DNA of 10,413 bases from an uncultured Parabacteroides sp. (lineage in GTDB: Bacteria; Bacteroidota; Bacteroidia; Bacteroidales; Tannerellaceae): positions 1 to 10,413 of the forward strand of contig URZO01000128.1 in assembly GCA_900552465.1 (NCBI GenBank), in the 5' to 3' direction. A program made the position numbers and the translations under genes. The number at the start of each line of letters is the position of its first letter. Within the stretch, counting starts at the first letter, position 1. Under the pieces are notes generated by a model. The model worked only from the letters and a program-made list of their open reading frames with translations. It made no database searches and was not told the origin of the DNA. This document shows, one piece after another, positions 6,342-10,413 of the stretch.

Positions 6342-6344
6342 CGG

Positions 6345-8525
6345 TTACTGGAAGAGTTCGAATGCAAACTTGAACCCGATACCGTCATATTTCAATTTGT
6401 CGAACCCGACAAAGGCGGCGACGTTGAATATATGGTTACCGAAGCCGTATCCTATTTCCGTATAGCTGGGCTTGACCGGCATCCACAACTGGCTGAGGTA
6501 GAAACGTTCCGAAATGATATGTTTGGTTGCTTCCGGTTTGATTAATTGGAAGAGCATAAACGGGCTTTCATACATAATGTGAGCTTGTGCATATTTGTCG
6601 GAGGCGTTGAACCATACACTTCTCAGCTGATGGAAGACACCTCCGAAATCATCTCCTCCCCACGACTCGGGGAAGTTATGCCGGGTGAAATAGCGGTAAT
6701 CGGCAAAATAGGTTGATTTCTGGTCTGTATATATACCTCCGCTGACGTGGTAGTTAAACCGGCGCGACAGACCGAGGTAGATACTTTGGTGGATGTCTGC
6801 TTCTATACGTCCGTAATTCCCGCTGCTATTCCATACGCCGGGTATGGCTTTCCCATATTCCAGGGAGATCGTCGGATAGTAGGAGTAGAGGTACTCTTTA
6901 CGATGACCGTCCATCCAGTAATACTGCCGGGGGGTATAGGAGATGCCGATAGTCGGGATAAAGTCGTCATAGTTGTCATTGATAATTTCCGTTACACCGT
7001 CTCCCGGATCAATGGCGCTTTTCCGGGTCGGGGTGCGGTGGTGATACGAGACGCCGGTTGTTAGCTGGAAGCCGTTGAACAGTTCGATCTGGTTTCGAAG
7101 CTCGATATAGTAATGCTTGAAGTATTGCAAGTCCAGATTGTCAAAATTGAATGCGGAATCTTTTAGCTGTTCGTTGATTTCATTCATGATCTTGGAGGAA
7201 TATCCCTGGTTGGTGTTTCCGAGGCTCAGGCTTAAGGCTCCCCGCTTCTCAGGAAGATATTCCCAGTCTCCCCCGAACTTAAAGAACAGTTCTTTCCGTT
7301 TAAACACGAAACCGACCTCAGGGTGGAAACGTAGCTGGCGATCCCGTTTGAATGTCTTGCTGAAACGGATCTGCTGCTTATATGTGATACCGTTTCGTCC
7401 CGAATAGCCTAACTGGAAAGGATTCAGTATGCCGGAGTACTTCAGACGAGTGGTTTTGTAATCCAGGTTGATCGTATTGGTCAGCTTTTCCGTTATTTTC
7501 AGATACCTTTGGATATTGCCGGTATCGCTTTTTTGCAGGATTGCAATGTTTTTCTTTTCGTATTTCTTTTCTTCTTCTCCGGTTAGCGGAATATCCCGTT
7601 TCCTGTTCCAGTAACTGCTGTCGCTTATGATCGGGATCGTGTCGGACGATAGTCTGTAATATCCCGTCAGGTCGAGCGACTTGTGTTTTTTGCTCTCGTA
7701 GTCTTCTTCCACCCATTCGACTGCATCGTATTTAAAAGAGGTGTGATAAGAACTGGCAATAGCATTTCCCAATACGTGATACCGGAGAAAGAGGTCGGCT
7801 TTTTGCGGCAAAATGAAGTGGCGGTAATCACGTCCGAATGTCATGACGAGGTTGAACTCGGCGAAGGAGAAGCGTCCGTTTACGTCGATCTTGTCGATGC
7901 GCCAGTCTTTATCCGTGATATAGAGGTCTCCGCAGATTAGTTTCTGGCTCCATAGCTTGGGCATGAAACGTATCTTGTATATTTTCAGGTTATCGGCAAT
8001 TTCAATACTTTCCAGATTGAAGTTGTAGAACTTGAACGCTTCCCGGGCGACCGGCATGATGATTCCTTCGTTATAGATGGTAGGCGAGTAGACGTTCAGG
8101 TTCAGGAATGCCAGGACCTCCTGTTGCTTAGCCCCGTTTGGTATACTGTTTCCGTATAACGCCTTGAAGTTATGCTGATAGTTATTGGGGGCGTTGAATT
8201 TGGAATGACTCACCATTTCGAAGATCATGTCCTTGTTCTTCCGGTCTACCGGGAAAAGGTGATGGGCAAAGCGCATTAAAGCGTTTCGCTTAAGGATTTC
8301 GGTTTTACCTTTAATATAGATTTCCGCTTCATATTGGTTAACGGCAGTCCTGTATTTATCTGCATATTCGATTACTTTATTCATAATAGAATCCCCTTGC
8401 AGAGACGACACCGTTTTTTTTGTTCGTCCCAACAATAAAAGATCTCCATAACTACCGTCAGGATTAGCTAAGGCAGCTGCTGCGATAAAAAGCAGAATGA
8501 TTATATTAATATACTTTTTCAACAA
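6345..8525 (-). CDS. DUF5686 family outer-membrane beta-barrel protein
   Basis: A 726-residue protein with a signal peptide (hydrophobic core IIILLFIAAAALA, cleavage near Ala20). A soluble region follows (about 45-290), rich in beta strands, with family-like blocks such as IRFMPKLWSQKLICGDLYIT (185-204). A charged linker of about residues 285-330 includes SSDTIPIISDSSYW and a KKYEKK stretch. The rest is a C-terminal domain of about 400 residues made of alternating aromatic/polar strands typical of a barrel, ending GFKFAFELFQ. This fits DUF5686, a Bacteroidetes family of unknown function. Many relatives are about 100 residues longer because they start with a carboxypeptidase-regulatory-like domain. 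That domain is absent here, as only about 27 residues separate the signal peptide from the conserved region. No in-frame ATG exists before codon 48. The start must be one of two adjacent TTG codons (8525 or 8522), both after AAAGGGA (8538-8532). Its promoter is divergent from that of the Crp/Fnr gene. Confidence 0.87.
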   Translation of the reverse strand: MLKKYINIIILLFIAAAALANPDGSYGDLLLLGRTKKTVSSLQGDSIMNKVIEYADKYRTAVNQYEAEIYIKGKTEILKRNALMRFAHHLFPVDRKNKDMIFEMVSHSKFNAPNNYQHNFKALYGNSIPNGAKQQEVLAFLNLNVYSPTIYNEGIIMPVAREAFKFYNFNLESIEIADNLKIYKIRFMPKLWSQKLICGDLYITDKDWRIDKIDVNGRFSFAEFNLVMTFGRDYRHFILPQKADLFLRYHVLGNAIASSYHTSFKYDAVEWVEEDYESKKHKSLDLTGYYRLSSDTIPIISDSSYWNRKRDIPLTGEEEKKYEKKNIAILQKSDTGNIQRYLKITEKLTNTINLDYKTTRLKYSGILNPFQLGYSGRNGITYKQQIRFSKTFKRDRQLRFHPEVGFVFKRKELFFKFGGDWEYLPEKRGALSLSLGNTNQGYSSKIMNEINEQLKDSAFNFDNLDLQYFKHYYIELRNQIELFNGFQLTTGVSYHHRTPTRKSAIDPGDGVTEIINDNYDDFIPTIGISYTPRQYYWMDGHRKEYLYSYYPTISLEYGKAIPGVWNSSGNYGRIEADIHQSIYLGLSRRFNYHVSGGIYTDQKSTYFADYRYFTRHNFPESWGGDDFGGVFHQLRSVWFNASDKYAQAHIMYESPFMLFQLIKPEATKHIISERFYLSQLWMPVKPSYTEIGYGFGNHIFNVAAFVGFDKLKYDGIGFKFAFELFQ

Positions 8526-8544
8526 ATTATCGTCCCTTTCTTTA

Positions 8545-8552
8545 CAAACGTA
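8545..8552 (-). promoter_or_regulatory. Probable -7 promoter box for the DUF5686 gene
   Basis: The minus strand reads TACGTTTG, matching TAnnTTTG. Transcription would begin near 8538, only about 13 nt before the TTG start, and the leader would include the AAAGGGA that could act as a ribosome site. No convincing -33 TTTG is present at the usual distance, so an activator may be needed. Confidence 0.5.
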
Positions 8553-8649
8553 ATTAATAAAATCGAATTACCAGGCTAAAGAGTGTAAAATGTTTATGAA
8601 TTTAGTAAATTATCAGATTAAACATATTATGCTTTTAAAAGAAAAGTAT

Positions 8650-8667
8650 TACATTTGTGCTTCACAA
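8650..8667 (+). promoter_or_regulatory. Probable Crp/Fnr gene promoter box overlapped by a 13-bp palindrome
   Basis: TACATTTG (8650-8657) matches the -7 box TAnnTTTG and would start transcription near 8664. TTGTG (8655-8659) and CACAA (8663-8667) form a perfect 5-bp inverted repeat around CTT, covering the end of the -7 box and the predicted start point. That is a position where a bound protein would repress. Its TGTG/CACA halves are 3 bp apart, unlike the 8 bp in classical CRP sites, so the binder is unknown. No -33 TTTG is seen. Confidence 0.45.
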
Positions 8668-8685
8668 GTATGTTATATAGCAGTC

Positions 8686-9387
8686 GTGGTTAAACAACAA
8701 AAAGAAGAGGTCGATCTATCGGCCAGTTTGGCAGAAGTATGGAGAGTCCTGACCGAAAAGGAACGGGATGTGCTCCGTAATAATTCGACGATCCAGCATT
8801 TCAAACGTAATGAGTTGATATATTGCGAGGGCGACGAACCGAGGGATATGATGTGCTTATTAAAAGGCAAGGTGAAAATCTTTAAGGAAGGTGTAGGCGG
8901 CCGAAGCCAGATCATCCGGATGATTAAGCCTGTGCAGTACTTTGGTTACCGGGCGAATTTTGCCCAGGAAAACTATCTGACGAATGCCTCTGCTTTTGAG
9001 GCTTCGACAGTATGCCTGATTCCGATGACCATCGTTACTGACCTCTTAATGGGAAATGCGAATCTTGCAATGTTCTTTATCCGCCAACTTTCTCTCGATT
9101 TAGGAATCGCTGATGAACGTACGGTCAACCTTACCCAGAAACATATCCGGGGTCGTTTGGCAGAATCGTTGTTGTTCCTGAAAGACAGTTACGGCTTGGA
9201 AGAAGATGGGGCAACGCTGAGTATTTACCTGTCTCGCGAAGATTTGGCAAATCTCTCCAACATGACAACATCCAATGCTATCCGTACATTGTCTACTTTT
9301 GTCGCTGAGCGTATTATTGCAATCGACGGTCGAAAGATCAAGTTGATAGACGAAGACAAGCTCAGAAAGATAAGTAAGATGGGATAA
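8686..9387 (+). CDS. Crp/Fnr family transcriptional regulator
   Basis: As annotated from the GTG at 8686 this is 233 residues, the normal size for the family. A cyclic-nucleotide-binding-like beta barrel (about residues 38-120) includes FKRNELIYCEGD, a GKVKIFKEG turn and the IIRMIKPVQYFGY segment. A long dimerisation helix follows (about 125-160), then a winged helix-turn-helix with the recognition region LSREDLANLSNMTTSNAIRT (182-201). The N-terminal cysteine cluster of oxygen-sensing Fnr is absent, and the phosphate-binding RxS motif of cAMP-binding Crp is not obvious, so the ligand is unknown. The frame can be extended to an ATG at 8590 (265 residues). That extension runs through the probable promoter at 8650-8657 and has an AT-rich, non-family-like sequence, so the GTG is preferred. 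It is divergent from the DUF5686 gene and convergent with kdsA. Family call firm, start moderate, targets unknown. Confidence 0.9.
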   Translation: MVKQQKEEVDLSASLAEVWRVLTEKERDVLRNNSTIQHFKRNELIYCEGDEPRDMMCLLKGKVKIFKEGVGGRSQIIRMIKPVQYFGYRANFAQENYLTNASAFEASTVCLIPMTIVTDLLMGNANLAMFFIRQLSLDLGIADERTVNLTQKHIRGRLAESLLFLKDSYGLEEDGATLSIYLSREDLANLSNMTTSNAIRTLSTFVAERIIAIDGRKIKLIDEDKLRKISKMG

Positions 9388-9394
9388 GGGAATA

Positions 9395-9468
9395 AATTGA
9401 AAGTTGAGAATTGAAAATTAAAGGACTACGAGGTCTCTGTAATAATTTTCAATTCTCAATTTTCAATT
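9395..9468. terminator. 26-bp near-perfect inverted repeat, probable bidirectional terminator
   Basis: The arms 9395-9420 and 9443-9468 pair at 25 of 26 positions; the one exception would be a G-U pair in RNA read from the plus strand. The loop is 22 nt. The left arm is a run of TTGARAR heptamers (TTGAAAG, TTGAGAA, TTGAAAA). The element begins 7 nt after the Crp/Fnr stop and its right arm enters the kdsA stop codon, so it separates two convergent transcripts. A T-tract of four lies within the right arm. The terminator role is inferred from structure and position. Confidence 0.65.
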
Positions 9469-10267
9469 ATAGAGCTTTTCTGATACGAACCAGTCGTGTC
9501 AATAATCCTTCCAGTAAATCGAGTTGCAACATGTTGGCCCCATCTGATTTGGCCTTGGAGGGTTCCGGATGGGTCTCGATAAATAATCCGTCGGTTCCGA
9601 CAGCAATGGCTGCTTTGGCTATTGTTTCGATCAATGCCGGAAGCCCGCCTGTTACGCCGGATGTCTGGTTCGGTTGCTGCAAGGAGTGGGTTACATCCAT
9701 GATAACCGGATACCCGAACTGCTGCATTTGAGGAATCCCGCGATAATCCACTACCAAGTCGGTATAACCGAATGTTGTGCCTCTTTCCGTAACCATAATG
9801 TTGTTATTTCCGGCATCGGTTACCTTTTGTACCGCGAATTTCATAGCTTCGGGTGAGAGGAATTGTCCTTTTTTGATATTGACGATCTTGCCTGTCTTGG
9901 CTGCGGCGACCAGCAAGTCTGTCTGGCGGCAAAGGAAAGCCGGGATTTGCAGGACTTCGACATATTCGGCTGCCATCGCGGCTTCTGTCGTTTCGTGGAT
10001 ATCTGTTACTGTCGGGATATCGAATGTCTCACTGACTTTGCGCAGTATCTTGAGGGCTTTCTCGTCTCCTATGCCGGTAAAAGAATCCAGGCGGGAACGA
10101 TTGGCTTTCCGGTATGATCCTTTGAATACATACGGGATGTTCAGTTTATTCGTAATGCCGACTATTTTTTCAGCAATTCTTAAAGCCATATCTTCTCCCT
10201 CTATCACGCAAGGACCTGCCATCAGGAAGAAATTATCGTTGTTCTTTAAATCGTTTATTGTTATCAT
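9467..10267 (-). CDS. kdsA: 3-deoxy-8-phosphooctulonate synthase (KDO-8-phosphate synthase), metal-dependent type
   Basis: A 266-residue TIM-barrel enzyme that condenses phosphoenolpyruvate with arabinose-5-phosphate to Kdo-8-phosphate in the cytosol, the first committed step to the Kdo of lipopolysaccharide. Visible motifs are AGPCVIE (17-23), KGSYRKANRS (49-58), IPAFLCRQTDLLVAA (108-122), NIKKGQF (130-136), ERGTTFGYTDLVVD (161-174), THSLQQP (193-199), ETHPEP (231-236) and SDGANM (241-246). Cys20, His194, Glu231 and Asp242 align with the four metal ligands of the Aquifex-type enzyme. E. coli-type metal-free enzymes have Asn in place of the cysteine. Length is slightly below the E. coli protein (284). 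The start is the ATG at 10267, 5 nt after the miaA stop. A longer in-frame ATG at 10348 would overlap miaA and is not needed for homology. It is probably co-transcribed with miaA and ends in the hairpin at 9395-9468. Confidence 0.95.
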   Translation of the reverse strand: MITINDLKNNDNFFLMAGPCVIEGEDMALRIAEKIVGITNKLNIPYVFKGSYRKANRSRLDSFTGIGDEKALKILRKVSETFDIPTVTDIHETTEAAMAAEYVEVLQIPAFLCRQTDLLVAAAKTGKIVNIKKGQFLSPEAMKFAVQKVTDAGNNNIMVTERGTTFGYTDLVVDYRGIPQMQQFGYPVIMDVTHSLQQPNQTSGVTGGLPALIETIAKAAIAVGTDGLFIETHPEPSKAKSDGANMLQLDLLEGLLTRLVRIRKAL

Positions 10268-10272
10268 AATCG

Positions 10273-10413
10273 TTATATGTTGTTTTGTCTCAATAATTCC
10301 AATGTCCTCTCGATCTTTTCTTCTGTCGGCAATGTTGCGTCTATCCAATGGATGGTACTTCCCCGGCGTTCCATGCCGCGGAACCAGGTCATTTGCCGTT
10401 TGGCAAACTGGTG
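10273..10413 (-). CDS. miaA: tRNA dimethylallyltransferase MiaA, C-terminal fragment (5' end outside the window)
   Basis: A frame open from the window edge encodes the last 46 residues of a protein normally about 300 long. It begins HQFAKRQMTWFRGMERR and continues STIHWIDA, matching the conserved C-terminal block of MiaA (usually YAKRQ-TWFR followed by an IxW-hydrophobic-D segment). MiaA transfers a dimethylallyl group to A37 of tRNAs that read UNN codons, improving decoding. The P-loop and most of the catalytic domain lie outside the window. The TAA at 10275-10273 is 5 nt before the kdsA ATG, so the two genes are probably one transcript. Confidence 0.85.
   Translation of the reverse strand, partial: HQFAKRQMTWFRGMERRGSTIHWIDATLPTEEKIERTLELLRQNNI

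Noticed and set aside
6326..6344. CCGTC/GACGG stem at the DUF1460 and DUF5686 junction as a terminator
   Set aside because: Only five base pairs with a 9-nt loop and no T-run; too weak to call although the genes are convergent.
8655..8667. TTGTG-CTT-CACAA as a classical CRP site
   Set aside because: CRP half-sites TGTGA/TCACA are separated by 6 bp; here the halves are 3 bp apart, so it is listed only as a palindrome of unknown use.
8590..8685. ATG at 8590 as the start of the Crp/Fnr regulator
   Set aside because: The 32 extra residues cross the TACATTTG promoter box and do not look like the family's N-terminus; kept only as an alternative.
10268..10348. Upstream ATG at 10348 for kdsA
   Set aside because: It would overlap the 3' end of miaA in another frame, and KdsA homology begins right after the ATG at 10267.

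Overview
The window looks like chromosomal DNA from a Gram-negative Bacteroidales bacterium, most likely a Parabacteroides/Bacteroides-type gut commensal. Three things point there. The protein families DUF5686 (outer-membrane barrel) and DUF1460 (NlpC/P60-like amidase) are typical of Bacteroidetes. Four intergenic sites match the Bacteroidetes -7 promoter box TAnnTTTG, while Shine-Dalgarno sequences are poor. KdsA shows that the cell makes Kdo for lipopolysaccharide. The genus is an inference; the order is well supported.

Layout. Positions 1-1167 (+) hold the 3' part of fabG (fatty-acid synthesis), followed 3 nt later by a stand-alone RluA-family pseudouridine synthase. A convergent EamA-type exporter gene lies at 1176-2099 (-), and the two gene ends meet inside an imperfect inverted repeat. 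A gene-free stretch follows (2100-2487), lying between divergent promoters for the exporter and cutC. It holds the most unusual object here: a composite array of 22-bp units in one orientation, four 23-bp dyad-symmetric units, and 22-bp units in the opposite orientation, bounded by a perfect 17-bp inverted repeat and followed by a separate 10-bp hairpin. Next come four tightly packed co-directional genes at 2488-6341 (+): cutC, a PspC-domain membrane protein, uvrB and a secreted DUF1460 amidase. Their spacing (30, 6 and 8 nt) suggests one transcript.

The large DUF5686 gene (6345-8525, -) converges on the amidase with only 3 nt between stops. Its promoter is divergent from that of a Crp/Fnr-family regulator (8686-9387, +), which makes the regulator a natural candidate for controlling the barrel protein. 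The regulator converges on kdsA (9467-10267, -) across a near-perfect 26-bp stem that probably terminates both transcripts. kdsA lies 5 nt downstream of miaA, whose 3' end closes the window.

Most of the window is ordinary housekeeping DNA. No mobile element, CRISPR array, tRNA or rRNA was seen. The points worth a second look are the repeat array at 2201-2423, the related TTGAAAR-type inverted repeats at two convergent junctions, and the start and promoter architecture of the Crp/Fnr gene, where a 13-bp palindrome sits on the promoter and a 7-codon frame overlaps a GTG start.
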